Shown here in pieces: positions 6,917 to 14,155 of a stretch of DNA of 64,000 bases. The stretch is taken from NCBI RefSeq assembly GCF_000421485.1, contig NZ_ATXC01000001.1, forward strand, positions 744,001 to 808,000, written 5' to 3'. Positions within the stretch are counted from its first letter, which is position 1; every line of letters begins with the position of its first letter. This DNA is from Desulfurobacterium sp. TC5-1 (GTDB lineage: Bacteria > Aquificota > Aquificia > Desulfurobacteriales > Desulfurobacteriaceae). The notes beneath the pieces are model-generated. The model was not told where the DNA came from. It made no database searches and saw nothing but the letters and a program-made list of their open reading frames with translations. Position numbers and translations under genes: made by a program.

Positions 6917-6968
6917 TTAACACAAATCTTTCGGATTATTGAACTCAGACGATGATGGAGAAGCAGTT

Positions 6969-7298
6969 ATGGGTTTTCTGGATCTATTTAAAAACATAAC
7001 CGAAGAAGAGGAACTTGACGAACTCACAGGCCTTCCAAAGCATCTGGTTGAGAGAGAGGAGGAGGCTTTCATTAAAAGAAAGCTTTATGAGGAAGGTAAA
7101 CTTCCCGAAGAGGAGAAAAAAACCGATAGAAAAGAAAGCAGAATCTGTTACGAGTGCGGATTCCCTTATGAGATGGAAAATGCCGGCAAAAAACAACATC
7201 CTTTTTCTCGTCGTCGAAGTATCTTTGACGATGACGATGATAGAACATTTGACGAACTTGATGGAATGGAGATAGGGCTCTGTAATCTCGACGATTAA
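6969..7298 (+). CDS. CYECGFPY-family small protein, copy 3 of 3
   Basis: A 109-aa copy. The N-terminal ~68 residues are as in copy 1, but after CYECGFPY the second half diverges (EMENAGKKQHPFSRRRS) and the third acidic Cys is lost, leaving CxxC only. The tail (LCNLDD) again resembles copy 1. It converges on and overlaps the traG stop by 4 nt, so the two genes share a TTAA at their ends. Confidence 0.6.
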   Translation: MGFLDLFKNITEEEELDELTGLPKHLVEREEEAFIKRKLYEEGKLPEEEKKTDRKESRICYECGFPYEMENAGKKQHPFSRRRSIFDDDDDRTFDELDGMEIGLCNLDD

Positions 7299-10200
7299 TG
7301 CAGGTCTTTCGGATTATTGAACTCAGGCGGAGCTTCCGGTTTTCCTCCCGGCGCTCCCTGTCCCTTCCATTCACTGTAAGGAATATATTGTTTTTTCCCA
7401 TTACGATATACTACATATTCGGGCATCGGCTTTTCCTGCATCCTGAAAGCGAAATATCCCGTCTTGCTGTTGTAGCCAAGATAAACCCCCGGCGTTATTT
7501 TGGCTATCTTTTCTCCATTTTTTGCCCGTATTACTTCCCCGGGTTTCATACCTAATAATTCCTTTCTGTTTATGGAATCTACAACCCTGTCAGGTTTATC
7601 CTGCATCTTGTTCAGAATATCCCCCATCATCTTATTGGGAACGAAATCTCTAATTTCGTGGATTCTCATCGCGTCATTGTTCCAGCCAAGCACCATGACC
7701 TTTCCTTCATCGTTTCCGAGAAGACCCCACCTGTTGAAAGAATCTACTAACAGGTTTCTTGCCGCTTCTATTCCTTCTTTACTTGCTACGTGACCAAAGT
7801 CAATCTTGTCCTTATACGACTCAAGTGCCTCATAGCCCCTTCCCGCATCTTTGCCGTGATTACTGTTGTAAGCTTTTTCAACCTGTCCTTTACCTGCATT
7901 TATTGCTCTTTTAACATCAGGACGATTACCAATCTTTGAAGTGTTTATATTTGTACCTAAATGTTCAGGATCCACCTTCATTTTTTCAATATTTTCAAGA
8001 GCTTTAAAATCTCCGCCTGAAACCCGGTTCAGAACTTTCAGGCCTTCCTCCGGATTTGTCGCAAAGAGCTTATTCAGATTATTCATAATTTCGGCTGCTT
8101 TTTCTATCCTTTTATCAGGATCGGTTATTCCCTGTGCATCAAGATACTTATTGAAAACTTCAGGAAGAGCGTTAAGATTTTCTGAGAGGTTTCTTTCGGA
8201 AATCTTTGAAGCTCCCTCTCTGTACTCTTTTGCTTTTTGCATGTATTCAGAAACTGACTCACTCCACTTTTGAGCCTCTGAAAATTGATTCCGATAACCA
8301 CTATCTTTTACGCCTCTCCGGGCGGCTTTAAGGATACGGCTGGCACTTTGTGAAGAAATAAAGTTTTTAGCAAACTGTTCCCTAAAAGCTCTGGCCTCCT
8401 TACCTGTTAATGTTACTTCATAGTCATTATCTTTGTTTTTAAGTTTTACAATTTCCCCTTCTGCACTGGCTTTCGCACTTACAATTTCCCAATTTCCTTT
8501 AACTGCAGCGTTTGCACTTAGAGCTCCCTGTGCTGTAAGCCTATCCTTCTTAATTACTCCATTTTTCACCATATCTTCAAGAGTCTTGGAAATAACGCTT
8601 TGTTCCGTTTTCCTTGCTTCCTTCTTCAGAGAATCAGAGTATTGATTTCCTTCCTCCACGGTCTCAATAGCCCTAACAGAGGTTCCAAAAGCTCTATCTA
8701 CACCAACAGTCTTAATATAATCAGACGCAGCTCTTTTGCCGCGCTGTTCCATTTCTGAAGCATTTTTGGAAAGCTGCTCTCTCAGTGTAGCTGTCTTTTT
8801 AAAAGCGGCGTTAGAGAGATTTACATTGGTTATGGTGCCGTCTGATTTCAATGCCGTAACGCCTGCACCTCCCTTGCTCACTATTTCAGTATCGCCCACT
8901 ATCTTTTCATTAAATCCTTTATTATTAACGTGCTCCGCCATAATAAGTTGTCCCTTATCATACTTTTCAAATCCTCTACCGTCCGAAATCGTTCCCGTGA
9001 AATTACCATTCCTATCCACTGCACCGTTTATGACTTTCCCGGTTTCTGTCATACCTGAGATTTTCATTCCACCGTTAGCAGTCCTGGTAGCATAGCCATC
9101 AATAAATCTTTCTGTTGACAGGCTTCCCAGTTTTCCTAAACCTGCTTCCCATGCATAATGACCTGCAAGTTTTGTAGTTTTTTCACCCCCTTCACTTACC
9201 CAGGAATGCCAGGGAGTATTGAAAGATTGCCTTCCGTTGACATTCATAGAACCTGCTTCAAGGCGGTTTTCAAATCCCATATTTTCCCTGTGAAGCCAGT
9301 CAACGTTGTTTGATGAAACGTTGTTATATGCTACATTTCCGAAACTTGCAGAACCCCTTGCTGCTTCTCCTGCACCTCTTTCAGCAGCTCCCGCTGCCAT
9401 ACCCATGAGTCCGGAAGCAACATTTGTAAATGCGTAAGCACTGCCTGCAGCAAGACCGAAAGAAACTGTGGGTATAAGCCAGTAAAATGATGAAAATGCA
9501 ATAATTTTATCCTGAGCAGCTGCAGCAACTCCAGCAGAATTAAGCAGCGTAAAACCTCCGTTAGCAATTGCTGACAGATAATCCCGGGCAGAGTTTAAAA
9601 TAAAAGCATTCAGCACAACTTCACCGATATGCCACAGGAGGAACCACGCATACACAACGAAAATTGTCTTAAAAACCTTTTCCCCTCCGAAAATTCCGAC
9701 AAGAAGAACGAAAGGAAGCATGGCAACAAAGAAGGCCGTTGCTACTCCTTTGGCCATCGGCAGGAACTTTGCCCCGGTAATTGCTTTTGCCAGTGAAGTC
9801 TGTTTCAACTGTTCCGTTGCTGTTGATAAAGAGTAAGCAAGTGCATCCGGATTGACACCGGCAGCTATAGCCCACTCCCTATATCCGTCTTTCATCTGGT
9901 TAATTGCTATCCCCTGAAGAATAGCATCCTGAGCAGTAGTTGAATAATTCATAAAATAATCGTTAGCAATACCGAGCACGCTCGCAATTTTTGCGGCCGA
10001 AAGAAAACCTATGCTCTTTGAGAGAACGTCAAGGGCATCTGTATTAACGTAAGTGTTCAATTGCCCTGTAAGAATACCGTAGGCGGAATCACAACTGTAC
10101 ACCGTTCCCTCAGGATCAGAAGCATCATAAATAACAGTAAATCTTGCAGGATTTGTTCCGCCAAGTTCGGTCCACAAAGTTGTAGAGGTTTGCAGGTTTG

Positions 10201-10816
10201 TAAGGCTTTTTGTCCCGTCGAGAATATCAGGAATAACACAATCCTCTACATAATTGTTCACGCTTTTATAAATGTAGGGATCCACCGGCCTTGTAGCCTG
10301 GACCTCTGATGCAACAACTGCAAGAGGTGCTATAGGACCAACATTATTGTAGCTTAAATCTGCAGCCGAAAAAGGCAAAAACGATCTTTCTGCAACTCCT
10401 CCTAAAACCTTTTCCGTCTGCGTAAATAAAGCCAGCGGTCTTGCTATAATCCAGGGAACATTGTTGATAATTTCATTGGAGCCGTTTACCAGATCCTCAA
10501 CAGCAACCGGAACACGGATCTGTATCAGCAAACTGAATACGATAGATCCTACAATACCTACTTTGAATATAGAAAAATAATCAACCCTTTTTCCTATTGA
10601 AAACAGAACAGAGAAAACCGAAGAAAAAACAGCAAGCCCCATAAAAACTTTAAATAAGCTGTGAAAATCACCGGAACCAACTACAGAAATAACTCCTCGT
10701 AGTGCTTCAGCTATCAGATCTCCGTATCCCCACGTGTATATCGTATCAACTGCCATAGCTGTGTGAGGAACAGCCACAAGTAAAAGTACAAAAAACAGAA
10801 TATTTTTTCTCTTCAA
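7295..10816 (-). CDS. traG: F-type conjugal transfer protein TraG
   Basis: A 1173-aa protein. A signal peptide (1-22, ...PHTAMA) is followed by hydrophobic segments about 53-75 and 83-103, a periplasmic-like stretch, and further membrane segments about 360-410 and 440-470. The rest is a long polar helical C-terminal region. This matches TraG of F-type type IV secretion, an inner-membrane protein that stabilises mating pairs and contacts the recipient, with the TraG_N part at the front. It starts 15 nt downstream of traH, as expected for an F-like tra pair. The C-terminal region is longer and more divergent than F TraG. Confidence 0.8.
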   Translation of the reverse strand: MKRKNILFFVLLLVAVPHTAMAVDTIYTWGYGDLIAEALRGVISVVGSGDFHSLFKVFMGLAVFSSVFSVLFSIGKRVDYFSIFKVGIVGSIVFSLLIQIRVPVAVEDLVNGSNEIINNVPWIIARPLALFTQTEKVLGGVAERSFLPFSAADLSYNNVGPIAPLAVVASEVQATRPVDPYIYKSVNNYVEDCVIPDILDGTKSLTNLQTSTTLWTELGGTNPARFTVIYDASDPEGTVYSCDSAYGILTGQLNTYVNTDALDVLSKSIGFLSAAKIASVLGIANDYFMNYSTTAQDAILQGIAINQMKDGYREWAIAAGVNPDALAYSLSTATEQLKQTSLAKAITGAKFLPMAKGVATAFFVAMLPFVLLVGIFGGEKVFKTIFVVYAWFLLWHIGEVVLNAFILNSARDYLSAIANGGFTLLNSAGVAAAAQDKIIAFSSFYWLIPTVSFGLAAGSAYAFTNVASGLMGMAAGAAERGAGEAARGSASFGNVAYNNVSSNNVDWLHRENMGFENRLEAGSMNVNGRQSFNTPWHSWVSEGGEKTTKLAGHYAWEAGLGKLGSLSTERFIDGYATRTANGGMKISGMTETGKVINGAVDRNGNFTGTISDGRGFEKYDKGQLIMAEHVNNKGFNEKIVGDTEIVSKGGAGVTALKSDGTITNVNLSNAAFKKTATLREQLSKNASEMEQRGKRAASDYIKTVGVDRAFGTSVRAIETVEEGNQYSDSLKKEARKTEQSVISKTLEDMVKNGVIKKDRLTAQGALSANAAVKGNWEIVSAKASAEGEIVKLKNKDNDYEVTLTGKEARAFREQFAKNFISSQSASRILKAARRGVKDSGYRNQFSEAQKWSESVSEYMQKAKEYREGASKISERNLSENLNALPEVFNKYLDAQGITDPDKRIEKAAEIMNNLNKLFATNPEEGLKVLNRVSGGDFKALENIEKMKVDPEHLGTNINTSKIGNRPDVKRAINAGKGQVEKAYNSNHGKDAGRGYEALESYKDKIDFGHVASKEGIEAARNLLVDSFNRWGLLGNDEGKVMVLGWNNDAMRIHEIRDFVPNKMMGDILNKMQDKPDRVVDSINRKELLGMKPGEVIRAKNGEKIAKITPGVYLGYNSKTGYFAFRMQEKPMPEYVVYRNGKKQYIPYSEWKGQGAPGGKPEAPPEFNNPKDLH

Positions 10817-10830
10817 GACTTTCCTCTGAA

Positions 10831-12270
10831 TCAGATTTTATTTATTCCTAAACTGAGAAGGTATGCTCCGGCAATCGGTGAATGACCCATCGCCTGCATA
10901 ATTTCCTTGTTAAGTTCTTCATAGAACTTTTGATTTTGCATATCCTTGATAAATTTATCGTGAGCTTTTCCGTAGAATTTTGATACTTCTTTCAGAAGCT
11001 CAAGAGTGTTTTTTTGCATGATTTCAAGATTCCCCTCGAGACCTTCCCCGTAAGCTGTGTTTCTTAGTTCAGGAGAAATTTGATATCTTACGTACGCAAG
11101 CTTTTCATTTATGGCATTTAGCGTATTTGAAAGAATTTCATAGGCATATTCAGCAGCGAAAAGACGTACAAGATCGGCTTTTACTCCATCCCTGACCTGA
11201 TCAGGAACAAGAGAAAACGTATTCAATAATGAATAAACAGGCACATCAAATCTGTTTATAAACTCTATAGTAGTTGCTCTTGGTCTAATTCTATATCTTA
11301 TCGCGTTAAAAACATCAGTGACAGCATCCTGAGCATACACACATGCAGGGTTGTAATTAGTCACCGTGACATACGCACCTGACTTATCCAGACCCTTAAC
11401 CGAAGCCAAACTGGAACACGTTCCGGAATTATCATCGTATCCCGTGAGAATTTTAACAACGGACATTGCATTTTCATTTACATTTTCATCATTTTTCCTT
11501 ATAGGCACGACCGGTTCTTCAGCACCTGTATCTATCCTGAAGTCACCTATATATGCACGTAATATGTCTTCAAGATCAGGATCATACATATCAGTATCTT
11601 CTAAAAGATCGTGAAGAAAACTATCCGTATCTGTCAGTTTTTTTGCAACTTTACATGCAAAACCTGTACAATTAATTGAAGTATTAAATTCACTTACAAG
11701 ATCTGTCATATTATCCAGGAATTTATCTGCCCCAGAAAGCCAGTCGGAGGTTTTACCTTTAATACTTCTGGCTATTTCAGTCCCTGCTAAGCGTTCCTTT
11801 AAATTATTGGATATAGCCGTTGCAATCTTACAGCTATCAAAATTCATACTGTTTATCTGATTTGCCAATGATGTTAATTTCTTTATGGTTGATGAACATT
11901 TTTCACATAAAGCTCCCAGAGCTATGTCAAACGCCATTGCCGACACTGTTCCCGGGTTGAAGACACTTTTCGCAAAACTTTCCCAGTACTTTCCATCTCT
12001 AAGATAAGAAAAACTGCCGGTGACTATATCTATCCCACCGCAACCCACCTCTATTTTCGGCGGTATTACCGAAAACGGCTGAATAACTGTTCTCGGAGCT
12101 TGAACGGTAAAACGACCACCAACATAATAGCGCCTTGTCTGACTGTCAAATACTCCTGAAGAATCTGCCGGCGTTTCAACTACAAATTTATCAAGATAAT
12201 CTTTAATTCCGGCTTTTGCGGAGGAAGTTATTAAAATGATACCGCTCAACACAGCCAACAATCTCCGCAT
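10831..12270 (-). CDS. traH: F-type conjugal transfer pilus assembly protein TraH
   Basis: A 479-aa protein with a signal peptide (ILITSSAKA). The segment GRFTVQAPRTVIQPFSVIPP followed by EVGCGGIDIVTGSFSYL is characteristic of TraH, as is the downstream CEKC pair. TraH acts in the periplasm with TraF and other Tra proteins in F-pilus assembly. It heads a two-gene leftward unit with traG. No other F-type core genes (TraB, TraC, TraK, TraU) are in the window; they should lie to the left beyond it or the set is incomplete. Confidence 0.85.
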   Translation of the reverse strand: MRRLLAVLSGIILITSSAKAGIKDYLDKFVVETPADSSGVFDSQTRRYYVGGRFTVQAPRTVIQPFSVIPPKIEVGCGGIDIVTGSFSYLRDGKYWESFAKSVFNPGTVSAMAFDIALGALCEKCSSTIKKLTSLANQINSMNFDSCKIATAISNNLKERLAGTEIARSIKGKTSDWLSGADKFLDNMTDLVSEFNTSINCTGFACKVAKKLTDTDSFLHDLLEDTDMYDPDLEDILRAYIGDFRIDTGAEEPVVPIRKNDENVNENAMSVVKILTGYDDNSGTCSSLASVKGLDKSGAYVTVTNYNPACVYAQDAVTDVFNAIRYRIRPRATTIEFINRFDVPVYSLLNTFSLVPDQVRDGVKADLVRLFAAEYAYEILSNTLNAINEKLAYVRYQISPELRNTAYGEGLEGNLEIMQKNTLELLKEVSKFYGKAHDKFIKDMQNQKFYEELNKEIMQAMGHSPIAGAYLLSLGINKI

Positions 12271-12363
12271 AGCTTATCCTCCATATATGTTTATTATATT
12301 CTATTGTGTCCTTGAACAATTTGCAAGCGTTTCATATATTCTTAAGTGTCTTCTCCTTATCCA

Positions 12364-12391
12364 GGGGCGAGAAGATCTCCTTCCGTAAGAG
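12364..12391 (+). mobile_element. Orphan end of the tnpB element (remnant)
   Basis: GGGCGAGAAGATCTCCTTCC followed by GTAAG here matches the tnpB-side left-end sequence at 3830-3855 (reverse strand), with one extra base and otherwise identical over about 24 nt. No tnpB or second end is adjacent. It is probably the scar of a decayed or excised copy, or a sequence mobilised as a short derivative. It lies just upstream of the gene at 12420. Confidence 0.5.
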
Positions 12392-12419
12392 AAAGAAAAA
12401 GGCCACAAAGGAGGCTTTT

Positions 12420-12932
12420 ATGACAAGGAAAAAATACCCACCAGGAATAACTACGAAAGTTGCTAAATCTATAGAGCTTTTAGCTACGGTGAAAGCACCG
12501 GGAAGCTGGTTATCAAGGGATCAATACAAATTTCTGCTAACCGGTGGACTTGACTGGTACAAGGAACACAAACCTCATCTCGCCAAGGAAATAGAAGAAA
12601 TGCTCCAGCGGAGGGGTCCGTTCCCATTTGATTTCTACAAACTCGCCGATTATATCAACGACAGGATTTTGAGTGAAAAGGTTAAGATAAATCCTGTATT
12701 GCCTATAGAAACAGAAGCAGTTATTCGGTTTAAAAGAGATCCTTTTTTGTCTTCTTCACCCAAAATTTATTTTATTGCCGACTCAATTTACAAATACTGT
12801 AAGGAACAATTAGAAAAAGGAAATAAAGATTTTGAAATTGCAGAACAAATCATAGGAAAATATCTCGAATGGATGAAATTAAATATTGAACGCACAAAAG
12901 GAGATGTGAATGTTATGGAGGAACTTAAATGA
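12420..12932 (+). CDS. Unknown protein near element end
   Basis: A 170-aa soluble, basic, mainly helical protein starting MTRKKYPPGITTKVAKSIELL. AAAGGAGGC precedes the ATG at 12420; a longer ORF from 12306 would run through the IS remnant and is less likely. No motif recognised. It is coupled to the next gene by a 4-nt overlap. Position next to the attachment site would suit an excision or cargo role, but nothing in the sequence shows it. Confidence 0.6.
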   Translation: MTRKKYPPGITTKVAKSIELLATVKAPGSWLSRDQYKFLLTGGLDWYKEHKPHLAKEIEEMLQRRGPFPFDFYKLADYINDRILSEKVKINPVLPIETEAVIRFKRDPFLSSSPKIYFIADSIYKYCKEQLEKGNKDFEIAEQIIGKYLEWMKLNIERTKGDVNVMEELK

Positions 12933-13159
12933 CGTCCAAAGAAGTTGTGTCAATTTTTGAAGAATATGATTTGAGAAGAAAAAAAATATTTCTATTAACT
13001 GGCGAAGATGGAAGGAAATTTAGAAGGATCTTGCTTGAAAAGGATAGGTTGACAGATGATAATGTAATATATCTGAGAGAATTAATTGAAAATCTATATA
13101 AATACGGATTTCTTGTTCCTGCAAAAGCTCTTGAAGACTGGTTGGAGGAAAGAATCTAA
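12929..13159 (+). CDS. Small unknown protein next to att site
   Basis: A 76-aa charged helical protein (MTSKEVVSIFEEYDLRRKKIFLLTGEDG...) translated from an ATG overlapping the upstream stop (ATGA). It ends at the base before the first 20-bp repeat flanking the attachment site. No family recognised. Size, charge and position are compatible with an excisionase-type factor, but there is no clear helix-turn-helix. Confidence 0.55.
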   Translation: MTSKEVVSIFEEYDLRRKKIFLLTGEDGRKFRRILLEKDRLTDDNVIYLRELIENLYKYGFLVPAKALEDWLEERI

Positions 13160-13179
13160 TGCGAACAATTTGCGAACAA
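13160..13179 (+). repeat. Paired TGCGAACAA repeat, left of att site
   Basis: TGCGAACAA occurs twice in direct orientation 11 bp apart (13160-13168 and 13171-13179), immediately left of the tRNA fragment. A near-copy of the whole 20-bp motif lies at 13390-13409. Candidate arm-type integrase or excisionase binding sites. Confidence 0.5.
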
Positions 13180-13216
13180 AGACATGTAAATCCTTTGTTT
13201 TCAAGAAGAAACAATT

Positions 13217-13274
13217 GGACTCAAAATCCCTTGCCCTTGCGGGCGTGCGGGTTCGATTCCCGCCCCGGGCACCA
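13217..13274 (+). other. attR: 3' fragment of tRNA-Leu(CAA)
   Basis: Starting in the anticodon stem (GGA), the sequence has anticodon loop CTCAAAA (anticodon CAA), 3' stem TCCCT, a long variable arm (GCCC-TTGC-GGGC), T arm GCGGG-TTCGATT-CCCGC, acceptor strand CCCGGGC, discriminator A and encoded CCA. No 5' half (expected GCCCGGG plus D arm) is present upstream, so this is not a functional tRNA. Such fragments are left when an integrase recombines in a tRNA anticodon region. The intact gene should flank the other end of the element, left of this window. Confidence 0.85.
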
Positions 13275-13374
13275 ATTAAAACCTTTTAAAAAAAGCGTTT
13301 TTCGACCTTAATTATAATATTACTTACCCTCTGGACAAAAAAGAATATAGGGAATATAAAGGAACGAAACGGAA

Positions 13375-13409
13375 AAATTGATCGCACACTGCGATCAATT
13401 TGCGACCAA
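13375..13409 (+). repeat. Inverted repeat and second TGCGA(T/C)CAA pair, right of att
   Basis: AAATTGATCGCA-CAC-TGCGATCAATTT is a perfect 12-bp inverted repeat (13375-13401). Its right arm begins the motif TGCGATCAATTTGCGACCAA (13390-13409), matching 13160-13179 at 18 of 20 positions with the same 11-bp spacing. The rest of 13275-13462 holds no gene. Confidence 0.5.
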
Positions 13410-13443
13410 TAAAACAGCTCTATGCTTTTTCAAAAAAATGTAG

Positions 13444-13457
13444 GGGGGCAAGCCCCC
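13444..13457 (-). terminator. GC hairpin ending the hcg-side transcript
   Basis: GGGGGC-AA-GCCCCC is a strong stem just past the stop of the lipoprotein gene. On the reverse strand it is followed after CTACA by a run of seven T, consistent with a Rho-independent terminator for the leftward transcript. Confidence 0.6.
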
Positions 13458-13462
13458 GAAAA

Positions 13463-14095
13463 TTAACCTTTCGAAATACCCTTAAGCTTTACATCATATT
13501 TTGGATTGTTAATTGTGAATATCTGAGGAAACTTTTGATAAAGGGGCCCTTCAAACGTTACTTTACCACTTTCCGTAGCCTTTACAATTATAGCCGGATT
13601 ATTGGGTTCATTTGATGCAGATGTGTAAGCATTGTTCATCAACTTTAAATCAGGAACAATGTAAAGGATTTTTATTTCTGTATTTCCAACTTTAATAACA
13701 TCCCCTGCCTTAACTTTAGCCTCCTTGATAACTTTTCCAGTAGTTTTATCAATGACTATAACGTCAGCGAATTTCCATGTTTTTTTAACCTCTTCCGGTA
13801 ACTCTACAGGTTTTGTTAATTTCGTCATAGACTGAGGATGCATACCAGGCATCATACCACCATCCATTCCCATACCGTGGGGAGGCATCCCCATTCCGTT
13901 CATGCCGCTTATGTCTGGATGTCCCGGTGGAAGAGCTGTTTTATTTCCAATAGGCGGATGTCCCGGTGGAAGCTCCTTAGCTGTCATAGGTGCAGCCTGC
14001 TGCTCCTGTGATTGTTCTGGCTTGCTATTGTTACCGCATCCTGCAATTGCAAAGGATGCAACGATACCAAGAACGAGAGCTGTCTGTTTTTTCAT
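13463..14095 (-). CDS. Met/His-rich lipoprotein with DUF2155-like domain
   Basis: A 210-aa lipoprotein: MKKQTALVLGIVASFAIAGC gives a lipobox with Cys20. Residues ~40-95 are rich in Pro, Gly, Met and His (for example GMNGMGMPPHGMGMDGGMMP), a composition seen in copper- or other metal-binding linkers. The C-terminal ~110 residues (WKFADVIVIDKTTGKVIKEAKVKAG...) resemble DUF2155. It follows hcgG by 50 bp and has its own promoter, so it may be independent of the FeGP operon. Function unknown; envelope metal handling is a guess. Confidence 0.7.
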   Translation of the reverse strand: MKKQTALVLGIVASFAIAGCGNNSKPEQSQEQQAAPMTAKELPPGHPPIGNKTALPPGHPDISGMNGMGMPPHGMGMDGGMMPGMHPQSMTKLTKPVELPEEVKKTWKFADVIVIDKTTGKVIKEAKVKAGDVIKVGNTEIKILYIVPDLKLMNNAYTSASNEPNNPAIIVKATESGKVTFEGPLYQKFPQIFTINNPKYDVKLKGISKG

Positions 14096-14127
14096 CGTTC
14101 ACTCCTTTAAAGCAAATTTAAGGTTTG

Positions 14128-14155
14128 ATTATATCCAACTTCTATCAATCTTCAA
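14128..14155 (-). promoter_or_regulatory. Promoter of the Met/His-rich lipoprotein
   Basis: On the reverse strand, TTGAAG (14155-14150) and TATAAT (14133-14128) are separated by 16 nt, a good sigma70 promoter. It overlaps the last codons of hcgG. GGAGTGAACG precedes the lipoprotein ATG. Confidence 0.6.

Larger units (their letters stand above)
6179..7326 (+). repeat. Tandem triplication of ~390-400 bp units
   Basis: Start codons at 6179, 6569 and 6969 are 390 and 400 bp apart. The 30 nt at 6519-6548 are identical to 7297-7326, which is the real 3' end of traG; 22 nt of the same sequence recur at 6927-6948. Each inter-gene spacer therefore contains a copy of the traG tail, showing that the repeat unit spanned the original convergent junction. 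Confidence 0.8.

Noticed and set aside
7295-7298. traG truncated by the tandem repeat
   Set aside because: traG keeps its own stop; the repeats only carry extra copies of its 3' end.
12306-12419. N-terminal extension of the 170-aa gene
   Set aside because: It translates through the IS end remnant, while the ATG at 12420 has a strong AAAGGAGGC site.
13217-13274. Functional tRNA-Leu
   Set aside because: No 5' acceptor strand, D arm or 5' anticodon stem upstream; only the 3' fragment is present.
13086-13289. 67-aa forward ORF running through the tRNA fragment
   Set aside because: Overlaps the 76-aa gene and the tRNA-Leu fragment; no ribosome site.
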